Positions 1-13,265 are shown, numbered from the stretch's first letter. The stretch: 64,000 nucleotides of DNA from Anseranas semipalmata (GCA_013399115.1 VXAA01003134.1:315854-379853), one strand, 5' to 3'. The notes: a model not told the origin generated them from the letters alone. Made by a program: numbers and translations.

Positions 1-2840
1 AGTGATATTTTCAGCTGTTCCTTCAGTCTTAGTATTCTGAATTTCCTCCCTACTTTGAGGGCATTCCAACTTGCTAAGAAAATTAGTTAAGAAAATACTT
101 ACGAAAATTCAAATAGACTGCCAGACTACAATTTTATAGCTAGAAATGTTACTGAAGAAGATATGCACTGATTATTATTATAACAATACACATTCCATAG
201 AACTTAAAGAGCATGGTTAAAGGAGAGAAGTTAATACTCTGGTTAAAAAAGGAAACTGCTGTGTGTCCTAGAGAGGTGGTCACTCTTTCTGAATAACAAC
301 CTCCAAGTTTTTCCTTGGTGGTTTGTATTAACAGTAAGAATAAGAATGAAGTGGCTTTTTGGGAAGTAAAATTTCATCAACTCATCCACATTCTGCTGGG
401 TTTCCATTATTTTCTTGCTATCAAAATACAGTTACTTTGATAATATTAAGTGGAGAGTATAGAATGATAGAAAAACAATGTGTTAAAGTTATCTTCCATG
501 CCCTACTGCCTTTAAGCAGCGAAAGTTACCTGCTGAGCACAGCAGTGGCTGAAGGACTCATGCAGTGAGCAGCTGCCTACCTTGGAATAACAGGTGTTTA
601 AAAATTCTTTCCGTTCCAGGTAATTTTGTCTTTACAGTCCGATAAGCCTCAGCTGCTCTCAAGGACAAAGCTCATGCTACCAACCTGTCTAAAAAAGGAT
701 TTCCCGATTTCCATTAGATAGAGGTTTTTTTTCCTCTACTCTAACTTAAAAATCTTAGATAACAAAAATAGACACATGGTGATTATAGAATACAAAGCAT
801 GCAATCAATTAAAAAGCTGAGTTGCACTCAATCCTTCCTCAAGCCAGTCAAATCTAGGGTGCTCCACAGTACAAGGGTGTGCTTAAGAACTCACATCTAA
901 ATTTTGCATAATAACCACAAGTTTCTTCACTAAAAGGTAAGATCTACTAACATATTCAGCCTCCTCTGCGCAGTTCCTACAATGTAAACCGTATGTCGAG
1001 CCATTACAAACATGCATGGTTTGCACAGAATTGGCATATTGTTCCCAGCCTTGAATTCAGGTCAGAGACTTAACAGAGATGAAGTAAAGCACTGCTCTTC
1101 TGCACGCATCTCCAGCTGTTTGCTGGGGCTGTTACACTCAGGTACAGCTTAAAGCAACTACAAAGATTGTCTAATGTGCAGGGAATCTTATTTGTCAGGA
1201 ACCAGGACCGTAGACAGGAAGGAAGATGGTATAATATAAGCTGTTATTTCCTGCTCAACATTCCTTGGTGGAGCTTGAAATTGGGCTCTATTTATTTAAG
1301 AGGTGCATTGTCCATTGGTACAGAGTTGGGTGCTAAATGGTCTTGCTCATTTTGCCAGACCAGAAATCCTACCCTCTACATTTAGAACAAAAGATGTTTT
1401 CAGCTCAAAATTATTTATGACTAATGATTGGCCTTAAACTGTAACCATATTTTTTATTTATTTTCACTTTGTCTTGGCAGCTTAAACTCCATCCCATCTC
1501 TCCCCACACAGGAAATGAGTCTAGCCTTTCCTTAGCTTTCAGCTTAATTGATGGAAGAATTAACAGTTCAATCGTATTAACAGAAATAAGCTGATTTACA
1601 CTGGATTGTCCACATACATAATTAAGGATAAAATAAAGTATTTTAAGAGCTACAAAAAGTTTTTTCATTTCCAGTTTCCATGTGTATGAATACAGATAAA
1701 TGCTGTTTTGTGCTTTTTTGCCCTTAAAAATGAATTAAAAAAAATAAAAAAAAAATCAAAGTGCTCTGTGCAGAGAAGCCTTCACATATACACTTGTCAT
1801 TTTGCTAAACATCTTTCTTATGAAGAATCCCTGCTCATACTTCCTCTTCAGACCGCTTAGTTACTGAGCCAAGTCATTCTGGGGGACACATTCTTCTAGG
1901 CCTAGGTCACCAAATGTTCATTGTTTCTGGTGGATTTCCATCATACTGATGTGATGCTCAGCTGGATTTTTTATGGTATTTCAAGACTGAAATTACATTT
2001 TCAGTTGTCAAAGTAATAACAATCACCTTATTTTTTTCTTTTTAGGATGAAAATTTATGTTTCTTAAATCATTATGAACGAAATCAGGTGCTACTATTTT
2101 GATATACTTGCACAAAATGCAAATTGGATGCAACTGTTATAGATTTTCTCAGCAACTTCAACAGTTCAATCACCCACTTTTTCCTAAATGTCATTTCATG
2201 TGTATTCATATGATGTACCACAACAAAGTTCAGTCATGCAAAAGGTAATAGGCATTTTTTAAAAACAACCTGGGACCTTTTATTTTGAATGTAAAACATG
2301 AATACTGATGAGATAAAGCCCAGCATTTATTTTTTTTTTTCCAGAAAGAAATGCAATGTATATCATTACAGTGCTCTTTGTGTTAATGTCGTGGATGTAA
2401 ATCTGATCTGGTACAGCATGACTGACCATCCCAAAAACAGGAGAACATTTTGATACAGTTTCAACTCACGAAAAATTTAAATGATGGGAGTATATCTTGC
2501 TGAAAGTCACATCTCTATTGGGACTGTATCAGCATGCAAGAACATTTGCTTCATTTATGGAGGTAGGGTTGCAGATTTTGGGATTCCTCCCTCTCCCCCT
2601 CTCTATGTATGCTTTATAGTTATCTATACTACAAGTCAAAAAGAGCCTTCACCTTCTTATTTCCAAGTATGAAAAAATGGATAAAAGGTGCTGTCTCTAG
2701 TGACATAACATTTAGCGAGGCTCATGAAGATCACAAAGAAAATCAGAGCGGAAAATTTCTTCGAGTCAGATAACAAAAGGGAACATAAAAGCCTTGGGAA
2801 TAGAAGATAAAATGCTTTACCCAATCTTTCCCATTCAAAG
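1..2840. other. Unique AT-rich noncoding DNA
   Basis: No coding region, RNA gene or interspersed repeat is recognised here. Open frames are below 90 codons and resemble no protein I know. Short A/T runs occur near 1737-1756 and 2329-2341. A segment at 2046-2087 has a strong pyrimidine tract and an open 14-codon frame, but its donor is weak; it is listed among the findings only. Confidence 0.7.
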
Positions 2841-2980
2841 TTTATATATATATATATATATANNNNNNNNNNNNNNNNNNNNNNNNNNNNNNNNNNNNNN
2901 NNNNNNNNNNNNNNNNNNNNNNNNNNNNNNNNNNACTTATACACACACACACACACACACATACACACATATATACATGT
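2841..2980. repeat. TA/CA compound microsatellite with assembly gap
   Basis: A (TA)n run at 2843-2862 goes directly into 72 undetermined bases (2863-2934), followed by an (AC)n run from 2941 that grades into ATAC and AT repeats. The gap lies inside the simple repeat, so the true repeat length is unknown. Two overlapping apparent open frames across the gap are artefacts of repeat translation. Confidence 0.95.
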
Positions 2981-5900
2981 ATTTCTTTTATATTTTAAAT
3001 ATCTTTGTATTTTAATAGCTTTTTTGGACGATCTGTAATAACAATACATTTCATTAGATTTTCATAATTAAATCTCTCATTCTAAGGTGCACAATCATAG
3101 AGTAGAAACTGTTGTTATAATGTGAAGAAACTATGCTAGCCGTTCCATTTTTTTCTGACTTTGAGTGCTTTTTTTAAGTCATGAAGAATATAAATTATAT
3201 GCCCTATTTGACAATTAAAAAAACTAGACTCACATTTGTAATATCCTAATTATAATGCAAATTCTGAAAAGTATATTCAGTGTCCCACACTTTTGTGAGG
3301 ACTCTTGAAAGATCAGCTATTAAGCATACACTTATGAATGCTTTGAAATTTAGCCTCTACTAAAAACAGTATCTTACAAATCAGTATTAAGACAGCTAAA
3401 AAAAATGTGGAAGTAAATATAATAATCATAAATTAAGCAAAAAATAAACAACAACAACAAAAACCACTTTCTTCTTTCAATTAGTATTCCAAGTTGAAAA
3501 ATGTTCTAACCCTTGAGAATGCTACTTTGTGGTGGGTGGGTTTGTTGTTTTTGTTTTAAAAGGCAACTATATCCAAGTCACTACATTCAGCAGCAATCAC
3601 TTCATGGTTAGAAATATACTGACAGAATTCAGATATTATTTTGTAATGCTGTAGTACTTTGTACTTCCTAATCATTGTATTAAGCATTGTACAAACATCA
3701 ATCTACCAAAAATCACATTCAATGTAATTTCACACACCTTGTAAACGTTTTAAGTTTACACGTGAAAGTCTTGGCAGAAAACAGGCTTACATTAACTAAA
3801 CAGAGGGATGAGAGCCAATAACAAGGAGCTACATTGCAAAGAAAGACTGATAATTATATATATATATTATATATATGTATACCATAGCTAAGAGCTAAGG
3901 AAATGGAATGGTATATAAACAACTAAGAGGCAAATTTCAGAGTTTGAGTCAAATTCATTCTTTTAGTTGAATGCAATAGCTCACATTCACTTGATTTCAT
4001 GATATACCATCTGTAAGCAGGGCAGAGTTGTGACACTGTGCTTTGGTTTAACTCTTTCTTTTGAAACCAGTAGTAAGCTACTGAGATCTGTGGGAGCCAC
4101 ATCTGGCTAAGTCTGAGCACCATGGTAAATCCTACTGACAGTACATAGCTGGAAAGAAGTTAAAAAAATATATCAAACATTCATACATTCATAATCAGAC
4201 CATATGCTGAAGTACATTATGAATTTTCAGAATATTAAAACTATTATTTTCCCCTATGTGGATTCTTTCATTTTTCAACAGTGAAATCAATTTGCCAACA
4301 GGCTACATTCAGAATTGTGAAACACTAAACACTGCCACTCCACAAAAGAAATCGTTTCTGAATTATACAACACACAAAAAAGAAAGGCGATAGACTATAA
4401 ATCAGTCAACACCAACTCTCTAACTCAAAACATACCAGAGGATTTAGAAAATAGTTTTGGTCAGTTCTAACCACAACTGATTACTTTCAGAAACTCTAAA
4501 AATATCTTATCCTGTAAAATACGGGTGAATGCAGCTCCAGTCTCTGATGAACTGCAGAAATATTGACATTCCTGTTGACTGTTAGCCTCAGCAATTCTGG
4601 CAATATTCAGCCTAGAACTAAAAATGCACATTCAAGCCCTGTTTGAAAGCTTAAGCTCCTCTATACCTAGTTCCAGCTAACCAAACTACTTTGCAGAGTT
4701 GCCTATTTTTCATGCCATGAACAAAATCCTCGGTTTATTCACTGAAGATGAAATCACTGCATCTGAGATGCATCTGAGAGTTGATGATAAGATTGTGTGT
4801 GTTTTATCACTTGGGATATCCTGGAGATTTCAGACTAGAGGGACTTGAGGTCCTAATCTAAGAAAGTGCTCCATATGAACTAAGTACTGGCCTCATGACA
4901 ACTGGCATTGTAACCACTTCACTGAGCAGTATGAAGAAGTTCCCACAATTATACCAAGCGATGATTACAGGAAACACCATTTCCCTACATGGATAGCAGC
5001 ACCTCTCAGCTGAAGTTAAACTATGTCGGAATACACTCACAGGTTTGTTCATGTACCATGCACTTTAGTAGAGGTACTATCAGAGCTCTGCAAGACTGCT
5101 GAGTACATGAATTCAAAACATTTGAGTAATCCCATCTTTTGACCTGTTTTTTTTTTTTTAATTTTCAGATTGTGGCTCAATGTTACAGTTTCTTTGGCAG
5201 CAAAGACAGTTTCAGAATGTTGTCTTCAAAGCCAGTTTCTCTTATTAAAAGGTATAACAACAGACCAGAGCAATTGTCTATCTGAAAAACTTTTGACAAC
5301 CAATTTGCCAGGCTTCCTCTCCTTACTACACTCCTTCCTCTCTTTATTAGATTCAGCAGGATTGCTTAGATATTTAAAGTTCTGGTGAACAGGAATCTAT
5401 GTTTAAATGATTTCTAGACTGGCGCTTCAGCTGCCTGACAACAAATCCGTGCATGTATATGAAGAGAACAGACAGCCCTGATTCACCAGTGCACTGTTGC
5501 AGTTTTTAATGACTAATACTGGTAAAAGCAATGTAATTCCTCTAATATGCATGTGTCAGATGCATACCGTTTTTGGTGCCTCTTCTGTATGCAGGATCTA
5601 AAACCCTTCAGCCACTGATTAAGGAAGTAACAGCTCCTTGTGCTACTGCTGATGTTGCTTATTCTAATATAAAGTACAGAAGTATCTATTGTCTTAGCAT
5701 TCCCAACAGTTATTTAAAATCTTTTCTATTCAGTCTTATTTAAAATTTCCATAGGGGGCAAACTTGATATACATTAAGGCACACCAGTCAGAAATGTCTT
5801 CTGTTTACTCTCTCTCTCTCTCCTTTTTTTTTTTTTTTTTAATCAGACAGTATGCTCATACAGATAGCAACCGTTTCTCGTACAATCAATCTGCAGGCTT

Positions 5901-8900
5901 TTTAGCAACTGTCATTTTAAGAATTAGCTTACAGAAGTTTTACTAAGGAGACTTAGTCCTTCCTGTGGCTGTAAAACTGTACAGATAAGGCAAGCATGAA
6001 TTTTCAGTCTATTTTTATAACATTCTAAGAGAAATAGATTAAGATAATGGCTCTTACAAAAAGCACAGAACTGCTGAAAAAAAGTATTCTACCAAAAAAT
6101 ATTACTTAGATATAAAAGAGACATGCAAAAAAGAGCATCAATAAAAAGGACCACCCAGCATCATGTAAAGGGTCAACAGACTTTGCAACGTTGGCTGAAA
6201 TTAGGGCCTGTTACGTATTAAGCTGTGTTATACTGAACCAATCAGATCCCTTTGCTCTCAAATGGGAGATTCAGGGCAAAGTGCTGCATGGAGACTATTT
6301 TTCCCACAAAAGTCTGGTTTTGACATTCTTGCTTAATACATTTTAAGCAAATTTATGTTTCTCTTCACATTAGCTGGGTAGGCTTTTGGCAAGGGTGCTT
6401 CTTTTCTCAGGTCAAGAGAATAAAAAACCTCTTTTCATGAAGTGTCCAGCAAGTCCCTCTGCTTAAGCTATGCCGTCACATTTCCAGGATGGATCGTGCT
6501 GTAAGGGTCCCTCTGTCTTCCCATTGGAAGAAAGAAAGTTGAGCCAACTAGCTCAGACTGAACTCCAACTATTCAGAATAGAAATTACTTAATTTATCTA
6601 TGTTTAGTGGTGTTGCACCCAGGAACAGCAAAAGTAGCAATGTACAAGCTATTCCTTCTCAGGCTAACAGATCATTCAGGATCTTCCCAGCTACATGTTC
6701 CTCTTCACCTTCTTGTATGGAGAATGTCAACTGTGACAAAGTATGCAAATTTAATTTAATGCTTTAATGATTTCTGTCTTATTAGGGAGCGTGCATTTTT
6801 TTTTAATTAAATTTGCACAAGATGACTTCTGACCACTTTGAAGTCAAACACATTTTTGTAATTCATAAACATACCCAAACCAGCACTCTGCTCTTTCTAC
6901 TGACATTTTCATGTGCTGCTGTCCTACAGCAGACAGCTGAAGAATCTAATCAAGAGATTTTCTACAAATCAACAAAAATTTTTAGCTAGGATCTGTAGTT
7001 ATCAGAAAACAAGTTACAGAACAGCATGTCCCCATGGTTGCCTAATGTACTGGTGTACAATTCTTGCAAGGCATTTAATGAGCTTGTACCATACTGTCAA
7101 AAAATCTTTCACTGTGTCAGCATCTTCCTGTTTGGTCAAGACAAGCTACAACAATGTAAAGATCAGATGGTTCTTACTGAGCCCTGTCCCTTACCAAAGC
7201 AGGTAGAGATGGAAAATTCCATCCCTCTTCATTCTCAGCTATTTCCTATCAGGCAATTCCTATTGAATATTTTCTCCTCAGGTCAGACTACAGGCCCTCA
7301 TTCTGACCGATTTCTCAGCTCCTCTATGTAGGGAATAGACAGAAAACAACACTGGGACAAGATATTACATGAGAACAGCTGTAGCTTCCCTCTTAAAAAA
7401 GAGTAAAGATGAACTCATGGCTTCATGGAAGTCAAGAGATAACTCCACGTACCTCAGCACAGAAAATCAACTCAGTTATCTCAGTCACAATTTCCTCATG
7501 CTTTGCTTTATTGAAAGTATGCTTTTAAAAATTCAGTTCATCAGCTTTTAATTACTTCAAAATCTGAATTTTAATCCTAACTTGCAATACTATTAGGGAT
7601 GTAATTAAGCAGGCACTGTGTTAGATTTTTCCCTACTATACGCTGAAGAAATCCAACTGCATTTTCCTGACTTGACAATATGATTTTTGAGTATGATTTC
7701 TTTTTCTGTTTTTGCTTAATTTCACAGTGCAATCACTGTGGCAAACTGGCATTTGTTGAGTCAGTTAAAATGTTTCTCTTTCTTGGTATTCTTGCTATTT
7801 ACAAGATCCACAATAATTTTAAATTGGCTTTAGATTTTTTTTTTTTCCCATTTTAACTTCAAATCCTAATAAATACATCAGTAATATACATTAGTTCAAC
7901 ATGCAATAGGACTGGATTCTAAAATGCATGACTAACAAGCAAAGACAAGAAGTTTTTAAGTGTAGAAAGGGACAGGACACCACAGGAGTGTCCTTACACA
8001 TTTAATTCAGAATTCAGGACAATATTTCTGGCTGGACAAGCTGTACCTGGTCCAGAGAACCAGGTGAGGCTGTACAGTAGATACCTACATATTATTCCCC
8101 TCCTCCCCTTTTTTTTTAAATCATGAAAGCTCTTTTAACCTCTGAAAAGGAGGATTATTTAAATCACTTTTGCATGAATAACACATTTAAATCTGATCAA
8201 ATCCTTACATTTTGCTTGCGTGCTGTGATTCTAACTTGTCCCTGCTGTGACTCAATCAAATTTCAGCTTTTAGCTTAAGACAAAATCTAATCATGTCATA
8301 GCTGATTTTTCCTTTCTTGTTGCAGTTTGCCTGAAGAAGTAAACACGTTTGTTTATTGAAAGTGATACTGCTCGACTCTCATATCAAATAAAGAAAACTG
8401 CAGAAATATACCAGGAAAAAGTCACAATCTTATTTTGAACAATAAGTAAATATTAACTAAGGAAAGACAAGAGGCGGTGGCATAATATGAATAAGTGAGT
8501 ATTTTACTTTGTATTCTAATCGATGTCTGTGGTCCCAGAGAAGCCTAAAGGAATATCCATTTGCTCTACCTGCATAAAATTACATGCAATGCACATTGAA
8601 GTAAGACAGCCTGTAAGCATTTATGATTAGGTCAAAAAATATTTTATAGCAGTTGTACCCACAAAATAATTACTTTTTTAGTCAGGATTTTGTCTCTTGC
8701 CTCTAAATCCGTCCACTTGGTTGTAAGAAATGAACACTGGCTCATTGCATTGCCCCTCCCAAGCTGAGCTTTTTCCTGGGGAAACGCACTGTATGCTTAT
8801 TTGCAATGTATTTTGTACTGAGGGCAAAATTTTCATAAACATTACATGAAAAATAAAGATAATTGAAAAAAATTCAGAAATTCTTACTCCCTTACAATTT

Positions 8901-8987
8901 TATACAGGAGACTATCATCTCATGAATTTATTTCAGTTTAGGGAGATGCAAGCAACAACATACAATGTTCTGTGTTCTTTTCCACAG
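2981..8987. other. Unique AT-rich noncoding DNA with small simple repeats
   Basis: Nothing gene-like is supported over this 6-kb stretch. It holds an alternating AT tract (about 3852-3876), a T run (about 5148-5160), a (TC)n tract followed by T17 (5808-5840) and a short imperfect hairpin at 8041-8077. An ORF at 6913-7206 and an overlapping one at 7026-7331 show no conserved motif, signal peptide or splice context and are taken as chance. Confidence 0.7.
5808..5840. repeat. (TC)n followed by a poly-T run
   Basis: About 16 bases of alternating CT are followed by 17 T. This is a pyrimidine-only tract on the plus strand. No acceptor AG with a good exon follows; the next AG (in AATCAGACAG) does not open a convincing exon. 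Confidence 0.9.
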
Positions 8988-9102
8988 TGATCCATTGTAT
9001 TTAGAACTGAGTTGTGCCAAAGACATTAGATATGAAGGGATTCTAGATTCAGAATCCATTAGGATCTACTTTGTGAAGTATCTTCAAAAAGACCTTCAAC
9101 AG
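8988..9102 (+). other. Candidate internal coding exon (unidentified gene)
   Basis: A pyrimidine-rich tract ending in CCACAG precedes the segment, and the consensus donor CAG|GTAAGA follows it at 9103. Of the three forward frames only one is open: the first base completes a codon and 38 full codons follow, starting DPLYLELSCAKDI and ending KDLQQ. The exon therefore begins with one leftover base and ends at a codon boundary. The 115-base length is typical of a vertebrate internal exon. The residues are a mix of charged and hydrophobic with no low-complexity run, and there is no membrane segment. I do not recognise the family. The alternative is a chance open frame between good splice-like signals. 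Confidence 0.35.
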
Positions 9103-9173
9103 GTAAGAGCACTGGCTACAGGATGCAAGAAAGCAGAGACAGCTAGAGGCTAGGCTTGAACAAGTGACAGATG

Positions 9174-9222
9174 AAGACTAGATGGCACCCTGAATTCCCC
9201 TCTAACCTCAAGGATTTTATGG
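9174..9222 (+). mobile_element. Degenerate CR1 LINE 3'-end relic
   Basis: The segment reads like the last 50 bases of a CR1 element in plus orientation: an ACTAGATG block, a TCCCCTCTAACCTCAA block where CR1 has TCCCTTCCAACCTCAA, and a GATTTTATGG ending that resembles the CR1 terminal GATTCTATG unit. By eye roughly three quarters of the bases match the CR1 pattern known from birds. It starts 72 bases after the candidate donor at 9103. No upstream CR1 body is visible, as expected from 5' truncation. This is an old copy. Confidence 0.6.
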
Positions 9223-12200
9223 AAGGAAAATAAGATGGTTAGATTTCTTCTAATGCTGCAGATAAAGTTTGCCTGTGCAATCAGTGTTTCTTTAATCCTA
9301 GACTAATGAGTAAATAATATGAAAAGGTTTTATGGTCTTATTTCTGATGTCAGATATTTAACATTAGGAAATAGACACAAGAATGTTGTTAGATATGAAG
9401 GAGAGCCATGAAAAAAATCTAGCAGAGAAACCACTTCTCATGCTAAATGACAAAAAAAGCAATATAAATGTAATGTAAAACAAGAATCAGTACAAATGAA
9501 ATTAGTGATGCTAAAGAAGCCTGAAAAGGACTGAAATAGAAATAATGATGAAATAAAACCCAGTCACATGATTAATAAAAAGGTTCCAAAGGGCCAAAGA
9601 TACAATTATGTTAATGTTCTTCTCATAGTTGTTTAGGTTTTGTGTTCAGGGCAAATGAACAACTCGCACAATATTACCTACATAAATTAACAGGAGTTAG
9701 CACTGTAGTGTAGTGCTTCACAGAAACCAGTGTAATTATTTCAGTGAAAATGTTTTTCAATTTGACTTAAATTTTCAAAACCCTTAATGAAAATGGCAAT
9801 CAAAATCTTTTTCTCTATCATTTTAAAGAAACTTTTCAGATTATAGCAATAAAATGAACAAACATTTTCTTTACTTGTAATAACCTTTTTTTTTCCAGCT
9901 TTATAATGCTATCTTAGCTGTACCAGTTTGATAGCAGACATACCAGCTATCTTCCATTTTTACTTTTTTTTCCAGGAGAAGAAACAGGTAACCCTCTCTT
10001 TAATGTTTTCTCATTGCCATGACATCTCATCAACAGAACAAATTGGCCAGGATGACCTAACAAGGAACAAGCATAACTAACATTTTCCACATACCATGCA
10101 GCAGGGCAAAGCAGGATGCTATGTAATGTGTTTTCCTTCTCCTTTGAGAAACGTACCAGTTAATCTCAAAAAAGTGCATGGGACAGTTTGGTACTGCAAA
10201 GACTGATCCAAAAGGGAAAACGAAACCAAAACAAAACCATTTTGTGCAAGCTTGTTAATGTAAAATAACCAGTGTTGGTTTTGCTTGTTTCTCACAAGGC
10301 TGTTAAGCATAGATCAAAAGTATAGTGTCTCAGTTATTAGAATAAATACCTCAATTTTCCATGCAAACCAGTAATTTATAAATTCTTTGGACTAACATAC
10401 CACAATCAGTTCTGAAAATCCAATTTCCTTAGTGCAGTTCAGCACAAAGAATAGCACAAGGAACTTGCACACTTGATGCACATACAAACTGCGCTGGTAC
10501 ACAGTCCCCTTTAGGGAATATATAATGGCTACAAGCATGTATCAAAATATAATTAAAATTCAGTAGAAATTAGATGACTAATTCCTATTAGAACTCTGGA
10601 AAATTCTAATTAATGAGCTTGGGAACATTGAGGCTAATAAGTGAAAATGTAGTTATTTTTAATTAAAAGGCACCATGCTAGTAAGGACTGTGAGCATCAG
10701 AAAGTGCACATAAAGCAGACATCAACTAAACAAAATTGTCCTTTGTAGACTGAGTGGCCGTTTCCTAGAATTCTTTTCATCAGCACTTGCCTGCTTGTTT
10801 GTTCCAGAAAATTACATTGTGTTAGAAAATATCATTTTCGCTCTGTGGGAATGACAAAATATCAATCAAGTCACAAGTTTAGGGAATGTATAATACATTC
10901 CTTCAGAACTATGAATATTGACAGTCTGTAGACAAATGGTTTCTGTACTACTGGAGAATTTGTGACATGTTAAACACCATAGCTTTTGCACTTCCCACCT
11001 TTCATTTAAAAGGAAAAAAATCAGATGACTTCAGGAAAAATACACTGTTGTAAAAAAAAAAAAAAAAAAAAACAACTGAGATTTGCAATCTCAAAGGATT
11101 AAATAAACAGGAAACATTCAGAAAACTCTCTAGAGAAAATTTCAAAATTGTCACTCTTAAAAATTAAGTATTTATATACATTATGTCAAAATATAATTAA
11201 AAATTAATTGCTTTTTCTTTTTTGATATGCCCAACATGAAACTCTACCTGTATTAGTGCAACAGAAAATACGTTTTGGTTTTTAAGACTAGCTCAAGGGA
11301 TAAAGCACAAACTGCTGTGTGACTTAAATGGTGTTGCATGACTGAAATGTGGCTATTTATATGTTAAGATATATCAGATTGCCTGATGTGCTTTAGCCAT
11401 ACCTGCCCATTTCCCAGAAGTTTCCTTTGAGAATCATTTATTCAAATTAGAGCTTGTGTTATCTTTATCTCTTGAAATAATACTTTCAGTTCCAGCCATC
11501 TTCTGTATATTCATATATTCCACACATGACAATCAAATCTCAGGTGCTTTTGAACATGTCAAGTGTTGAACTAGTTTTCATTTAGATTCACAAGTAGAAC
11601 AGAGAACTGAGCTTTACTTCTCTAGTCCACAGAAAAAATTGTTTAAAGAATATATCCAATTTTCCTCTGCCAGTGGCTGAACAAACACATTTATGAGGTT
11701 GTAAAAAAACATCCATTATAATATAGTATTGCTTTGTGCCATATCTGCTAAACATGGTCAAGAACATAAAACGATTTTCCTATAACCTTTTTGCTGTTTC
11801 ATGCCAAAGAAAATTTTCTGTATATGCACATAGTGATCAAAAAAGATGACACCAAGTCTCCTTCTCCATTTCCTTATATCTCCCAAGCCGTTAACATGAG
11901 AGCTCAGCAAATATAAAGGCTGACAAATCACACTGCTAACTTTTTGCACCACTTAATAGAAATTAACTTGATTATACAGACAAAATAACAGATGATCAGA
12001 TGCAAGGCTGACCAAACTCGTGTTTATTAATAAGAACAGTTAATCCATCAGTACTCTACAGATCTGACACAGGACTGCAATGAAGCATAAATTTAGGAAC
12101 GCCCAGGCATGCTACTCTGGATTAAGATTCTCAAGAGTTACAACTATGAGGGTCTTGTACAAGATGAATCAGTATTTTTGGTGTTTCTGATTTGAATATA

Positions 12201-13247
12201 TCAGAGTCCTCATGCAAGGGATAACATTATACATGCAACTATTCAGCTGAGTTCGGAATTTGTCCCTGGAACTAAGTATTCACATGCCCTTTCTGGTTTT
12301 ATTGGCACCTCCAGAGCTCTGTGGCTGTGCAGCCTTCATATGTACTCCATAGCATCCAGGCTTGTAGTACCACTCACTAAAAATCTCAGTGAACACAGCT
12401 CAACTAGCCAACTGATCAAAACACATCAGTTCAGAATTGAGTTCTTCGGATGTTGTTCATATCATGAAGGTTATGGAGGTTTATGTGGACACCTGCTGAA
12501 TGTGAGTTTGCTGCTTGGAATCTGGAAAACACAAATATCATTCAATTTATATTTGGCTAAAACCCAAGCATATTCAGGGGATAGCTTGGATAAATACACA
12601 CACACAACTTGTTTTTCACTCATTTCAAGAGTTTTCCAGTATTTTTCCTACCCAATAGGTAAATCTGTCAACCTTATCCTGATGAGTTGTGCTACCAAAG
12701 TGAAATTTAATTCCTTATCAAGCCTGTGGGACCAAAAAACCCTAATAGAATTTATAAAAGGAGCATAGGAGGCTATTTTTATGCGCTGTTAGCTTTTAAT
12801 TGCACTGCATAATTGCATAACAATGGTAAAACAGTAATTCACAGCCAAACAGAAAAGCATGCAATTAAAACATAGTATAGTCTCTGCTTTCTCGTGTATT
12901 ACCAATAATCCCTTTCTAAAAAAAGAGTCCTGTTTTAAGTGCCAGTCTTCTAAACTGCCTTAAAGATGACATCAGTATTTCTGCTCCCTGCAGCTTCCCA
13001 GACTTTCAGCTTACAGAGTATTAGTGCCTGTTCCTCCTGTATCTTAGGGTCTGTATTTTAGTTTATATTTTGAGAAAGCAGTAAGTATATTTTTACGCTG
13101 TGGAACAGAGCTGTTGTTATGAAGGAACATCAAGTTGTGCATGACAGAAACAGGGTTCACTTAAAATCGGTTGACACAGCATCAGGTAACCACATTTTTA
13201 GAAAGAAATACAACATAGAAAGGAAAGTTAGGAAACTTAGGCCTCAC
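9223..13247. other. Unique AT-rich noncoding DNA
   Basis: No gene or interspersed repeat is recognised. A poly-A run lies at 11052-11072. At 9976-9987 a 12-base purine segment sits between a strong acceptor tract and a GTAACC donor; see findings. The 142-codon ORF at 12340-12768 is among the longest in the window, but it has no recognisable motif, is rich in Ser/Thr/His as expected from AT-rich noncoding DNA, and lacks coding context. Confidence 0.65.
11052..11072. repeat. Poly-A run (A21)
   Basis: A 21-base A homopolymer in unique sequence. No processed-pseudogene body or target-site duplication was recognised next to it. Confidence 0.95.
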
Positions 13248-13265
13248 TTTTTTTTTTTTTTTTTT
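13248..13265. repeat. Poly-T run (T18)
   Basis: An 18-base T homopolymer about 290 bases upstream of the CR1 fragment. It shows no obvious link to a retroposed gene copy. Confidence 0.95.

Noticed and set aside
2657..3049. ORFs crossing the assembly gap on both strands
   Set aside because: They consist largely of microsatellite translation and undetermined residues.
5169..5250. Possible exon after a strong pyrimidine tract
   Set aside because: Two frames are open over the segment and the donor (GTATAA) is only fair, so there is no frame-specific evidence.
12340..12768. 142-codon plus-strand ORF
   Set aside because: Composition is typical of translated AT-rich noncoding DNA, with no motif and no splice sites that would fit an exon.
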